This document shows, piece after piece, positions 51,843 to 60,109 of a stretch of DNA of 64,000 nucleotides (positions are counted from its first letter, which is position 1; each line of letters opens with the position of its first letter). The DNA is taken from the NCBI RefSeq assembly GCF_000730165.1, contig NZ_CP022113.1:558001-622000 (forward strand). Reading direction: 5' to 3'. A program made the translations under genes and the position numbers. This stretch comes from Nitrospirillum viridazoti CBAmc (lineage in GTDB: Bacteria; Pseudomonadota; Alphaproteobacteria; Azospirillales; Azospirillaceae). The notes under the pieces were generated by a model. The model saw only the letters and a list, made by a program, of their open reading frames with translations, made no database searches and was not told the DNA's origin.

Positions 51843-52760
51843 TCAGCCTCCCGCGAACAACGGCGACGCCGCCACCACCGCGACCATGTGGTCGATAAAA
51901 GCGCGCACCCGGCGAGGCACTTGGCCACCGCCGACATATACGGCGTTGACCGTTTCCAGATCGCCGGGATTGTAGGCTTCCAACACAGGCACCAGCTCCC
52001 CCCGCGCCATGGCTTCAGCCACATGCCAGCGGCTGAGACGTCCCAGCCCGACCCCACTCAGGACAATTTGTCGCAGGGTCTCGCCATTGTTCACCAGCAG
52101 GCTGCCGGCCACCGGCACCTCCACCTCGCGGCCGTCTTCCCGGAAGGGCCAGCCTACGCGGCTGCGGCGGAAATTGAAGCCCAGGCAGTTGTGCTGGGCG
52201 AGGTCGGCCGGCGTTCGCGGCGCGCCATGTCGGGCCAGGTAACCGGGTGCCGCGCAAATCACCCGGCGGCTCCGCCCCAGCTTGCGCGCCACCAGGGCGC
52301 TGTCGGGCAGCGTGCCCACGCGGAAGGCCAGGTCGGCCTTCTGCGCCAGCAGGTTCACCACGTCGTCGGTGAAGCTGAGATCGATGGTCAACTCGGGATG
52401 GCGCGCCAGGAAGGCCGGAAGGGCGGGCGCCAGCACATGCGTGCCGAAGGGTACGGAGGCGTTGATGACGAGACGGCCACGCACGGTGCCCGATCCCACC
52501 GCCTGGTCGGCGTCGTCCAGCGCCCGCAGCGCCCGCTCGGCCGCCTGTAGGTACCCCCGCCCCTCATCCGTCAGGGTCAGCGCCCGCGTGGTGCGGTTCA
52601 GCAGGCGGGCGCCCAGCCGCGCCTCCAGCCGGGCGATCAGCTTGCTGACGGCGGACGGCGTCAGGTCCAGGGTGCGGGCGGCGGCGGAAAAGCCCCCTTC
52701 CCGCACCACACGGACGAACACCTCCATCTCGCCGGAGCGTTCCATCTGCACGCGCGCCAT
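51843..52760 (-). CDS. LysR-family transcriptional regulator (CrgA/AaeR-like)
   Basis: A 305-residue LysR-type regulator. The N-terminal winged helix-turn-helix occupies about residues 8-66 (FVRVVREGGFSAAARTLDLTPSAVSKLIARLEARLGARLLNRTTRALTLT), and the periplasmic-binding-protein-like effector domain runs from about 95 to 300 with the CrgA-group features VRGRLVINASVPFG, LARHGAPRTPADLAQHNCLGF and VPVLEAYNP. A second in-frame ATG five codons on is equally possible. It is divergent from the short-chain dehydrogenase gene with a 113-base gap, and LysR regulators usually control such divergent neighbours, so the dehydrogenase is its likely target. Confidence 0.93.
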   Translation of the reverse strand: MARVQMERSGEMEVFVRVVREGGFSAAARTLDLTPSAVSKLIARLEARLGARLLNRTTRALTLTDEGRGYLQAAERALRALDDADQAVGSGTVRGRLVINASVPFGTHVLAPALPAFLARHPELTIDLSFTDDVVNLLAQKADLAFRVGTLPDSALVARKLGRSRRVICAAPGYLARHGAPRTPADLAQHNCLGFNFRRSRVGWPFREDGREVEVPVAGSLLVNNGETLRQIVLSGVGLGRLSRWHVAEAMARGELVPVLEAYNPGDLETVNAVYVGGGQVPRRVRAFIDHMVAVVAASPLFAGG

Positions 52761-52873
52761 CTGTGCCTGTCATTCATAGATATTGTTCTTCCACACTCCA
52801 TACTCCCACCGCCGACCGGTGCCTAGATTTGGCGTCGAAACGTCATCGGGACGTGATGGAAGGAGTATGGGTC

Positions 52874-53665
52874 ATGGACCTGAAGATCGCGGGCAAGACC
52901 GCCCTGATCACCGGATCGACGGCCGGCATCGGACTGGAAATCGCCCGCAAGCTGGCGGTGGAAGGGGCAGCCGTCATCGTTGTGGGCCGCGACGGCCGGA
53001 AGCTGGACCAGGCGGTCGCCGGCATCCGCGCCTCGGGCGGCGTCGATGTGAGCGGCGTGCGCGCCGACATCACCACGGCCGACGGCGCGGCCGACCTGCT
53101 GCACCAGGTGCCGTCGGTGGACATCCTGGTCAACAACCTGGGCATCTATGAAAGCAAGTCCTTCGCCGACATCAGCGATGCGGACTGGCAGCGCTATTTC
53201 GACGTCAACGTCATGAGCGGGGTGCGCCTGACGCGCCACTATTTCCCGCAGATGCTGGCCCGCAACGACGGCCGGATCATCTTTGTCTCCAGCGAGACGG
53301 GCCTGGCGGTGGATCCGGCCATGATCCACTACGCCATGACCAAAACGGCGCAGCTGTCCATCGCGCGCGGCCTGGCCGGGCAGACCAAGGGTACGCGGGT
53401 AACCGTCAATTCGGTGATGCCCGGCCCCACCCGGTCGGAGGGCATCGTGGATTTCCTGCGCAGCGTGTCCAGCAAGCCGGACGCCACGGTGGCCGAGGCG
53501 GAGGCCGAGTTCTTCGCCACCGCCCGATCCGGGTCCCTGCTGCAGCGCATGATAGAACCGGAGGAGATCGCCAACATGGTGGCCTTCCTGGCCAGTCCCC
53601 TGTCGGCCGCCACCAACGGCGCCGCTGTCCGGCTGGAGGGCGGGCTGATCAACACCCTGGCGTAA
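52874..53665 (+). CDS. Short-chain dehydrogenase/reductase
   Basis: A 263-residue classical SDR. The ATG at 52874 follows AAGGAG at nine bases; a longer frame lacks homology. The Rossmann cofactor motif TGSTAGIG is at residues 13-20, NNLG replaces the usual NNAG near 92, the catalytic Ser lies in FVSSETG near 139 and the catalytic pair YAMTK has Tyr153 and Lys157. The residue after the first glycine-rich strand (VVGRDGRK) favours NADP(H). It belongs to the group of SDRs with a long substrate loop (SVSSKPDATVAEAEAEFFATARSGSLLQR). The substrate is not predictable from sequence. It is divergent from a LysR gene, which probably controls it. Confidence 0.92.
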   Translation: MDLKIAGKTALITGSTAGIGLEIARKLAVEGAAVIVVGRDGRKLDQAVAGIRASGGVDVSGVRADITTADGAADLLHQVPSVDILVNNLGIYESKSFADISDADWQRYFDVNVMSGVRLTRHYFPQMLARNDGRIIFVSSETGLAVDPAMIHYAMTKTAQLSIARGLAGQTKGTRVTVNSVMPGPTRSEGIVDFLRSVSSKPDATVAEAEAEFFATARSGSLLQRMIEPEEIANMVAFLASPLSAATNGAAVRLEGGLINTLA

Positions 53666-53716
53666 GGCCCGCGCCTCCGGGCCGTTGTGGGAGTTCTGAA
53701 ATCAGAACTCCCACAA
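53666..53716. terminator. Bidirectional terminator with a perfect 15-bp inverted repeat
   Basis: Between the convergent dehydrogenase and esterase genes, TTGTGGGAGTTCTGA (53685-53699) and its exact complement (53702-53716) are separated by two bases; a second small hairpin GGCCCG / CGGGCC lies at 53666-53683. The long perfect stem can act on both transcripts. Confidence 0.7.
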
Positions 53717-53726
53717 ACGTCTCATC

Positions 53727-54914
53727 TCACTTCGCTTGCCACACCTCGGGATGGGCATCCATGTAGTCGCCCAATGCCTTGGCGATCTTGGCATCGTCCG
53801 CCAGGCCGGGATGGGAATGACAGCCGCTGAACGCGATGTCGTGCATGGGGAGGAAGGCCAGGCGGTTCTCGCCGGCTGCGTGCAGCTTGTCCGCCACCTT
53901 GGCCACTTCCGCCGCGATCTCGCCATCGGCCATGTCGGTCGCCCACAGCAGGAAATAGGCCTGAGGGTTATGGGCGCGCAGGGCTTTCACGAAGTCAACG
54001 TAGGTCGCCTCGTAATCGGCGTGCAGGGCGTCGCGGGTGGCCCACTTCTCCCCCGCATGCAAGGGCGTGGTGAAGTCGTTGGTACCCAGGGCGATGACGA
54101 TGACCTGGGGATGCCAGGCCGGATCATCATAGCGGGCGGCATGGTCGAACAGAGTGTAAGGGTAGGCCTGCGGCAGGGTGTCGGCGGCGAAGCCGTTGTA
54201 GTTGCGGACGATGCCCCGGCCGGAAATGGCGTTCACCTGGTAATCGGCACCATAGCGCCCGGCCAGGCGCGGCGCGATGCCTTGCGAGGTATCGGTTGTG
54301 TCCCACACCTCGGCCGTCGTGCATGTCTGCTGGAACGCTGCCTGGTCCGCGATGTTGCCGTAGCCCACGGTGTGGCTGTCGCCGATGAACTCGATCTGCC
54401 GCGCCCGGGCCGGAATGGGCAGCGGCTTGGTGCCCGCCGGGGCGTAGAAGCCGCCGAAGGCGCTAGGGCCCGCCTGGGTTTCACTGGCGGTGTCAACACG
54501 CAGGGTATGCGCGCCCGCCTTCAGCCCGGTGACGCGATAGACGCCCGGCTTGGGCTTCACCAGCGCCGCCGGCGCGCCGCCATCGACGCTGATGCGCAGG
54601 CTGACGTCGCCCGGACCGACGCGGAACAGGGCCGAAGTCCCCACGAAGCGGGTCTCGACATAGGTGCCCGGCCATTGCCGGCGGAAACCGCCCTCGGTCC
54701 CCTCGGCCAACACCCGGCCGCCGATGTGCCCCGGCAGGGCCGTGGCGCCAGCGGGCAGGTCGGCCACGGGCTCCACCTTGGGTGCCCCACCATGGGCTAT
54801 CCCACCATGAGCCGTCCCACTGGGGGCCGCCGTGTCCCTGGCCAGGACCGGGCCGGCGGCCAGGGTGGCCGTAAGCGACAGAATGAACGCCGACAGAACG
54901 TTTAGGGACTTCAC
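53727..54914 (-). CDS. Secreted SGNH/GDSL esterase, carbohydrate esterase family 2-like
   Basis: A 395-residue exported esterase, probably deacetylating plant polysaccharides. The GTG ending at 54914 has GGAGG six bases upstream and starts a signal peptide (LNVLSAFILSLTATLAAGPVLA). An N-terminal jelly-roll domain (about 45-165: GRVLAEGTEGGFRRQWPGTYVETRF, GVYRVTGLKAGAHTLRVDT) precedes the SGNH hydrolase domain, as in CE2 enzymes. Catalytic blocks are FIGDSHTVGYGN (Ser near 180), ISGRGIVRNYNG (block II Gly), ALGTNDF (block III Asn near 280) and a C-terminal H-P-G (CHSHPGLADD, His near 368). The Cys residues CTT and CHS may form a disulfide. It is convergent with the dehydrogenase and has no obvious polysaccharide-utilisation neighbours. 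Confidence 0.9.
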   Translation of the reverse strand: MKSLNVLSAFILSLTATLAAGPVLARDTAAPSGTAHGGIAHGGAPKVEPVADLPAGATALPGHIGGRVLAEGTEGGFRRQWPGTYVETRFVGTSALFRVGPGDVSLRISVDGGAPAALVKPKPGVYRVTGLKAGAHTLRVDTASETQAGPSAFGGFYAPAGTKPLPIPARARQIEFIGDSHTVGYGNIADQAAFQQTCTTAEVWDTTDTSQGIAPRLAGRYGADYQVNAISGRGIVRNYNGFAADTLPQAYPYTLFDHAARYDDPAWHPQVIVIALGTNDFTTPLHAGEKWATRDALHADYEATYVDFVKALRAHNPQAYFLLWATDMADGEIAAEVAKVADKLHAAGENRLAFLPMHDIAFSGCHSHPGLADDAKIAKALGDYMDAHPEVWQAK

Positions 54915-54993
54915 CGCTTTCCTCCCAGCATCAGACTTATATGCCAAATGGCGGGAGAGTAGCGGTATCGGTTGCCGGCTGCCAGTGCTGGAA

Positions 54994-55203
54994 CTAGAGC
55001 GCCTGCGGCTGGCCATACGGGTGCGGCCTCAGGATGTCCTCAAGCCCGATGCGCCGCAGCAGTTCGGCGCGCACCCGGTCGGCCACGCCGTTCACCACCT
55101 CGCAGCCATCGCTGGCGGGATCGACGTGGGTGCGAAAGGGGCGCTGGCCATACGGCATCTCCACCACCCGGGCCAAGGCGTCAGCGACCAGGCGGGCATC
55201 GGA
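54994..55203 (-). pseudogene. 3' tail of a second short-chain dehydrogenase
   Basis: The minus-strand frame reads SDARLVADALARVVEMPYG, then QRPFRTHVDPASDGCEVVN, GVADRVRAELLRRIGLEDIL and a stop, which is the C-terminal end of a common SDR group (V-D-P...G-E-V-V-N-x-V-A-D-R-V-R-A-E-x-x-R-R-I-G). The Rossmann core and catalytic residues are absent because homology ends near 55203 and the next gene upstream is a histidine kinase on the other strand. Only about 70 residues are left; I read it as a deletion remnant. Confidence 0.7.
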
Positions 55204-55324
55204 GCAATCGCGCGCGGATTTCGTTGCACAAATGCGATACTATTTACGGACCGCTAGGCCCTTGATTATCCTGGCCGCGACGCAACATCGCAGGCCCGGC
55301 CTGGACAATAAGCACGGGCGGATC

Positions 55325-57355
55325 ATGGGCCCCTCTCCCTCGCATCCCCATCGGGCGCCGCCGCGCCGGCGATCACGACCCCTGGCGGCGCTGGCCGGCC
55401 ATGGCCGCACCCAGTGCGTGGCCGCAGCCGTGTTGGCGTTGCTGATTTTTTCCGCCGATGCCTTCAGCCCGCTGCAGGGCGCGGTGGCGGTGTTGCACAC
55501 AGCCGTCGTGCTGCTGGTCGCCATCTCCCACGGCCGCCGGGCGGTGATGCTCACAGGCCTGGCCTGCGCCGCGCTGACCGGCGGCGCCTTCCTGGTCGGC
55601 CATATGGATGACCTGTCGGAAGGGGCGGCCATGCGCCTGGCCGTCAGCCTGACGGCCATCCTGATCACCACACTGCTGTCGCTCAGCAATCGCAGCGCCC
55701 GTACCGCCATGGCGGAGCAGGCCCGCATCCTGGAGCTGACGCACGACACCGTGGTCATCCACGACGCCGACGGCATCATCCGTTATTGGAACGATGGCGC
55801 GGAACATCTGTACGGCTGGACGCGGGAGGAAGCGCTGGGCCAACCCTGTCAGCAGCTGCTGCAGACCGCTTACCCGGCGAGCGAGGTGCACCAGGCCCTC
55901 GCCCAGGCCGGCCACTGGTCCGGCGAGCTGACACGGGTGCGCCGCGACGGCCGCCGCATCGTGCTGGCCAGCCGCTGGCTGGCGCGCTTCGACGGCCAGG
56001 GCGGCAACATCGGCATTATCGAGACCAGCGCCGACCTGACGGAACAGCGGCGGGCGGACGCGGAGCGCCAGAGGTCCGAGGGACGCTATCGCGCCATCTT
56101 CAACGCCGCCGGCTTCGCCATCTGGGAGTCGGACTGGACGGACGCCTTCCGCGTGCTGGAAAGGGCGCGCGACCTGGGTGGCGGCGACCTCAAGGCCGGC
56201 CTGGCCCTGCACCCCGACCTGATCCGGCAGGCGGGCCAGGCAACCCGCATCCGCGCCATCAACGCCGCCGCCGTCCGCCTGTTCGAGGCCGAGGGGGCGG
56301 AACAGCTGCTGGCCGGCAGCATCGTCGCCATGTACACGCCCAGCAGCGAGGCCGCCCTGGTCCAGGTGTTCGCCGCCCTGTCGGCGGGTGAGCGCATGGT
56401 GGAGGCGGAGGGCCAATTCCGTACCCTGTCGGGCGGCATGGTGGACGTGGTGCTGCGCGTCACCGTCCCGCCGGAGGATGAGGACTGGTCGCGCATCCTG
56501 GTCATGGCGCTTGATGTGACGGAGCGCAACCAGGTCCAGGCCAAGCTGGCGCAGCTCAGGACCGAACTGGCGCATGTGTCGCGCATGAGTACGCTGGGCC
56601 AACTGGCGGCCTCCATCGCGCATGAGGTCAACCAGCCGCTGTCGGCCATCATCACCTATGGCAAGACGGGTCGCCGCTGGCTGGCGCGCGGGCCGGAGCA
56701 TGCACATGAGGTGGACGACTGCCTGCAGCATGTGGTGACCAACGGCACCCGCGCCGCCGACGTCATCGCCCGCATCCGCGCCCTGGCCCGCAAGGCGCCG
56801 CCCAAGGCCGACACCTTGGTGGTGGAGGCGCTGGTGGCGGAAACCGTGGCCCTGGTGGGCCGCGAGATACAGGCCAAGGCCATCGCCGTCCGCGTTCTGT
56901 GCCCATCCGACCTGCCACCGGTGCGGGGTGACAAGGTGCAGGTGCAACAGGTGCTGATGAACCTGCTGATGAACGCCATCCAGGCCACCGCCGCGCAGGG
57001 GATCCCGCTGGTGGACGGCGACGCGGCCCGCGACATCACCATCCTGGCGGAGCGGGTGGACGATCTGGTCAGGGTTTCCGTACGCGACAGCGGCGGCGGC
57101 ATCCAGGATGTGGAACCCGCGACCTTGTTCGAGCCCTTCTTTACCACCAAGGCCGATGGCATGGGGATGGGCCTGTCCATCTGCCGATCCATCATCGAGG
57201 CGCACGGGGGCCAGATCACCGCCGCCAATAACGACGCTACCGCCCCCGGAGGCGGCCGCCGGGGCGCCACCTTTGCCTTCACCCTGCCGGCAGCGCCGGA
57301 GGAGCGGGCGGCCGGCGACGGCGTCGGGGAAAGTGGCGGCATGCACGCCGCGTGA
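55325..57355 (+). CDS. Membrane PAS-PAS sensor histidine kinase (FixL-like core)
   Basis: A 676-residue sensor kinase. After an Arg/Pro-rich start, four hydrophobic segments lie at about residues 31-120 (CVAAAVLALLIFSADAF, AVAVLHTAVVLLVAIS, AVMLTGLACAALTGGAFLVG, AVSLTAILITTLLSLS), so it is membrane anchored. PAS 1 spans about 130-240 (ILELTHDTVVIHDADG...NDGAEHLYGWTREEALGQ) and a second, atypical PAS about 250-395. The HisKA domain has MSTLGQLAASIAHEVNQPLSAI with phospho-acceptor His near 433, and the ATPase domain carries N-box LMNLLMNAIQAT, G1 DSGGGI and F/G2 FEPFFTTKADGMGMGLSICRSII. The kinase core resembles FixL/DctB. No haem His (IHD...H pattern of FixL PAS) can be assigned with confidence. 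The stand-alone receiver gene downstream is the likely partner. Confidence 0.92.
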   Translation: MGPSPSHPHRAPPRRRSRPLAALAGHGRTQCVAAAVLALLIFSADAFSPLQGAVAVLHTAVVLLVAISHGRRAVMLTGLACAALTGGAFLVGHMDDLSEGAAMRLAVSLTAILITTLLSLSNRSARTAMAEQARILELTHDTVVIHDADGIIRYWNDGAEHLYGWTREEALGQPCQQLLQTAYPASEVHQALAQAGHWSGELTRVRRDGRRIVLASRWLARFDGQGGNIGIIETSADLTEQRRADAERQRSEGRYRAIFNAAGFAIWESDWTDAFRVLERARDLGGGDLKAGLALHPDLIRQAGQATRIRAINAAAVRLFEAEGAEQLLAGSIVAMYTPSSEAALVQVFAALSAGERMVEAEGQFRTLSGGMVDVVLRVTVPPEDEDWSRILVMALDVTERNQVQAKLAQLRTELAHVSRMSTLGQLAASIAHEVNQPLSAIITYGKTGRRWLARGPEHAHEVDDCLQHVVTNGTRAADVIARIRALARKAPPKADTLVVEALVAETVALVGREIQAKAIAVRVLCPSDLPPVRGDKVQVQQVLMNLLMNAIQATAAQGIPLVDGDAARDITILAERVDDLVRVSVRDSGGGIQDVEPATLFEPFFTTKADGMGMGLSICRSIIEAHGGQITAANNDATAPGGGRRGATFAFTLPAAPEERAAGDGVGESGGMHAA

Positions 57356-57506
57356 TCGCCGTGCCCAGACGCCTTCCAGCAACAAACACCCAAATTAACA
57401 TCTATGTATGATGGGCCCCTGCCCGCCCGCTGGGGTACAGGGATGCGTTCAAGGAGGCGCGCGGCACCATGGACGCGCATCCCCACCGCCTTCATCCGGC
57501 GGGTGC

Positions 57507-57905
57507 GTGTCCGAAGGCGGAGTAAGGGCCCTGAGCAATCCCATTATCGCGATCGTCGACGATGACGCGGAAGTCCGCGGCAGCCTGCTGAGCCTCATGC
57601 GCTCTGCCGGGTTCGATGCCCGGGGATTCGACGGGGCAGTGGCGTTTCTGGACTCCCCCGCGCGTGACCAGGCCGCCTGCCTGGTCACCGACCTGCATAT
57701 GCCGGTCATGGACGGGCTGGCCCTGCAGGCGGCGCTGCGCGACGCCGGCAACGACCTGCCCATCATCATCATGACGGCCTTCGCCGACCCCGCCCTGAGC
57801 CAGCGGGCGCTGGAGGCCGGTGCCGCGGCCTTCCTGTGCAAACCCCTGGATCCGGAGGATCTGCTGACCCGGGTTGAAGCGGCGGTGGCAGGGCGGGACC
57901 CATAG
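57507..57905 (+). CDS. Stand-alone receiver-domain response regulator (FixJ-type receiver)
   Basis: A single receiver domain of about 125-132 residues. The acidic pair is in AIVDDDAEVR, the phospho-acceptor Asp in CLVTDLHMPVMDG, the Thr in IIMTAF and the Lys in FLCKPLDPEDLL. The sequence is FixJ/TodT-like, yet it stops directly after the receiver and has no helix-turn-helix output domain. Start is uncertain: GTG at 57507 is used, but homology begins at SNPIIAIVDDD, and a CTG at 57531 preceded by AAGG would fit that boundary exactly. It is 150 bases after the kinase gene and likely receives phosphate from it, acting as a phosphate shuttle or protein-contact regulator and not as a DNA-binding factor. 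Confidence 0.87.
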   Translation: MSEGGVRALSNPIIAIVDDDAEVRGSLLSLMRSAGFDARGFDGAVAFLDSPARDQAACLVTDLHMPVMDGLALQAALRDAGNDLPIIIMTAFADPALSQRALEAGAAAFLCKPLDPEDLLTRVEAAVAGRDP

Positions 57906-57955
57906 TCCATCCAACCTGGCGCTTCCCACGGAGAACGGGCGGACGGGCCCCAGTG

Positions 57956-58291
57956 TCAGGGTGTCCGGCCGGCGAGACGATTTATGAAGTCACGCTCGGG
58001 CGGTGTGTCCACCTCGGGCGCGGTGATGCTGGACGGACGGTCGTGCTTGCCCGCCAAACCGGCGATGAACCGCCGCGCCGCGTCCTCCCCCGGCTGAGCC
58101 TCGGGCCCGGGCTGAGCTTCAAGGTAGCCGGGATCGTGCGGCACTCCGGCGTCCCGCTCACCCGCCAATGACGCGATGAAGGCTTTCGCCGGATCGTCCT
58201 GCCGCGCCGCGAGCGCCGGGCTGGACATAATTCCAATCAGGATCAAGGCGCCGATGGGCGCCCGAAACACTCTCTGAACAGAGGCGGACAT
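57956..58291 (-). CDS. Small secreted protein with three F-I-x-x-L-A-G repeats
   Basis: A 111-residue protein that I do not recognise. The ATG ending at 58291 has GGAGAC upstream and begins a signal peptide (APIGALILIGIMSSPALA, cleavage before ARQDD). The mature part contains three copies of a short motif: AKAFIASLAGERD, ARRFIAGLAGKHD and RDFINRLAGRTP, separated by acidic/proline-rich spacers of 25-30 residues (EAQPGPEAQPGEDA, ITAPEVDTPPE). No cysteine or membrane helix is in the mature chain. Three evenly spaced identical short helices suggest a periplasmic multivalent linker or peptide ligand. The gene is convergent with the receiver gene. Confidence 0.7.
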   Translation of the reverse strand: MSASVQRVFRAPIGALILIGIMSSPALAARQDDPAKAFIASLAGERDAGVPHDPGYLEAQPGPEAQPGEDAARRFIAGLAGKHDRPSSITAPEVDTPPERDFINRLAGRTP

Positions 58292-58480
58292 CTTTAGTCT
58301 CCGGCAATGCGCCGCGCCGCCGTCCTGAAAGGGACACAGGCGAGGAGCCATTCGTGAACCCGCACCGCCGTGGGCGGGGCGCAGCATCAAGCCACCCCGC
58401 TAAAATATGTGATGAGTGATGGATTTGCTATATCGTCACTAATCACGATTCCAAATGTCAGCCATGCCGGCATAGAAAAA

Positions 58481-58507
58481 GCCACGCCGGCGACAAACCG
58501 GCGTGGC
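58481..58507 (-). terminator. Intrinsic terminator of the manganese catalase gene
   Basis: A perfect 10-bp stem GCCACGCCGG / CCGGCGTGGC with a seven-base loop lies 54 bases after the catalase stop and is followed on the minus strand by TTTTT. Confidence 0.92.
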
Positions 58508-58561
58508 ATGAAGGGGGCTGCCATGGCCCCCGGAAGAGACCATGCTAATGCCCGCGCGGTA

Positions 58562-59455
58562 TCAGACGTCCGCCATCTCCGCCGCGAGCTTGCCGGATCC
58601 GAGGTCGGCGCCGGTCACAGGGTCGCTTTCGGGGTTGGACATGGTGCGGGCCGCCAGGGCCTGGGCGGCTTCCTGCTGAGCGTCGGTCAAGGTGACGGAC
58701 GGCAGGCCGTCGCCACCGTCCAGCGGCAGGCTACCCTCCACATCGTCAAGCCGTTGCCAGGTCCCGCCGGCGTTCCAAGGGCCTTCGGTATCCCCTTCGC
58801 CTTGAGACGTGTTGACGTAAAGGTCGGCGAACTCGGCCTTGCCCGGCAGCTTGCCCGGCGGGAAGTTGGGTTCGATGGCGTAGAGCGCCTTCTCGAATGA
58901 TTTCTGGTGCGCGATCTCCCGCGTCATGAGGAAACCCAGGGCGTCCTTGATGCCGGGATCGTCGGTGACGTTGATCAGCCGTTCGTAGACGATCTTGGCC
59001 CGGCTTTCTGCCGCGATGTTGGACCGCAAGTCGCAGGTGGGATCACCGATGCTGTCGATGTAGGCCGCCGTCCACGGCACGCCGGAGGAATTGGTCAGCG
59101 ACGGCCCGCCGCCGTACAGCAGCGACTGGGTATGGCTGTCGCCCCCCTGGTTCAGCGCGGCATAGAGGTCGGCCTCCGCCATGTTGGCCTCGGCGAGGTC
59201 GCCCTTGATGCCCTTGTTCAGCATGGCGACGATGCTGCCGATGATCTCCAGGTGGCTCAGTTCCTCCGTGGCGATGTCGAACAGCATGTCCTTGCGGCCG
59301 GGGTCGGTCTCACTCAGCGCCTGGGTGAAATAGCGCATGGCGGCCGCCAGCTCGCCCTGCGGCCCGCCGAACTGTTCCAGCATCAGGCTGGCCAGGACGG
59401 GATTGGGTTCGGCGACCCGCACCGTGTATTGCAGGCGCTTGTTGTGCATGAACAT
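58562..59455 (-). CDS. Manganese (non-haem) catalase
   Basis: A 297-residue dimanganese catalase that breaks down hydrogen peroxide. Four-helix-bundle ligands are present: Glu35 (PQGELAAAMRYF), Glu65 with His68 (ATEELSHLE), Glu150 (AAESRAKIVYERL) and the pair Glu180...His183 (REIAHQKSFEKAL). The conserved GGP segment and PWTAAYIDSIGDPTCDLRSNIA complete the fold. The C-terminal 80 residues are acidic, as in many proteobacterial forms. The start MFMHNKRLQY matches the family. It is monocistronic with its own terminator, and a GGAAC-N18-TT motif lies about 70-90 bases upstream, which fits general-stress control. Confidence 0.95.
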   Translation of the reverse strand: MFMHNKRLQYTVRVAEPNPVLASLMLEQFGGPQGELAAAMRYFTQALSETDPGRKDMLFDIATEELSHLEIIGSIVAMLNKGIKGDLAEANMAEADLYAALNQGGDSHTQSLLYGGGPSLTNSSGVPWTAAYIDSIGDPTCDLRSNIAAESRAKIVYERLINVTDDPGIKDALGFLMTREIAHQKSFEKALYAIEPNFPPGKLPGKAEFADLYVNTSQGEGDTEGPWNAGGTWQRLDDVEGSLPLDGGDGLPSVTLTDAQQEAAQALAARTMSNPESDPVTGADLGSGKLAAEMADV

Positions 59456-59523
59456 CGTCTTCGTCCCTCTGATTCATGTCGGTGACCCATGGGCGACACC
59501 GCGCCCCTTAGAAGCGACATTTA

Positions 59524-59548
59524 AAGGGCGAAAATCTGGAATTGTTCC
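59524..59548 (-). promoter_or_regulatory. Candidate EcfG/RpoE2-type stress promoter for the catalase
   Basis: On the minus strand GGAAC (59544-59548) is followed after 18 bases by TTT (59523-59525), matching the loose RpoE2 pattern GGAAC-N18/19-TT. The GGAA-TTG-TTCC palindrome overlapping it is an alternative operator reading. Confidence 0.4.
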
Positions 59549-59731
59549 AATAGAACGAGAAAGTCAAAGTAATTGCTGAGACCAAGCTTCGCTTAATCAC
59601 AGTACTTTATGATCAATTTCTTGGCCTCTCATGCATCCCCGCCCGTGCACGACAAGCTGCGGAAACACCTCGCGGGAACCGGGCTCAAGCCCAGCGTCTC
59701 AGACGCTGACTGAAGGGCCGGCCACGGGTGT

Positions 59732-60013
59732 TCATTCCGCGGCCAGACCCTCCGCCTGCAGGCGCCACATGCGGGCGAACAGGCCGTTGCACCGGCGCAG
59801 GTCCGCGGCGGACCCGTCCTCAACGATGCGACCGTCCTCCATGACCAGGATGCGGTCGAAGGCGGCAACGGTGGACAGCCGGTGCGCCACGGCGATCACC
59901 GTGCGCCCGGCCATGAGCTCCACCAGGGAACGCTGGATTTTCAGTTCGGATTCCGTGTCCAGGGCGGAGGTCGCCTCATCCAGGATGAGGATGGGGTAAT
60001 TCTTCAGGAAGGC
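59732..60013 (-). pseudogene. 3' tail of an ABC exporter ATPase
   Basis: The minus-strand frame contains AFLKNYPILILDEATSALDT with Walker B, the D-loop, then AGRTVIAVAHRLSTVAAFD with the H-loop His, and VMEDGRIVEDGSA to a stop. This is the last 90 residues of an ABC exporter nucleotide-binding domain. The transmembrane domain, Walker A and the LSGGQ signature are absent, and homology breaks exactly where LSGGERQR...ARA should precede. It cannot bind ATP alone, so it is a truncated remnant. An open frame upstream to 60109 adds only unrelated residues. Confidence 0.8.
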
Positions 60014-60109
60014 ATCCAGGTCCTCAGGGCGCCGCGCCTCGTTGCAGTCGATCATCCCGGTCAGCGGCGGCCGAGCCAGAGCGGACTGGCCGCGCCGGCA
60101 AATTCCCAA

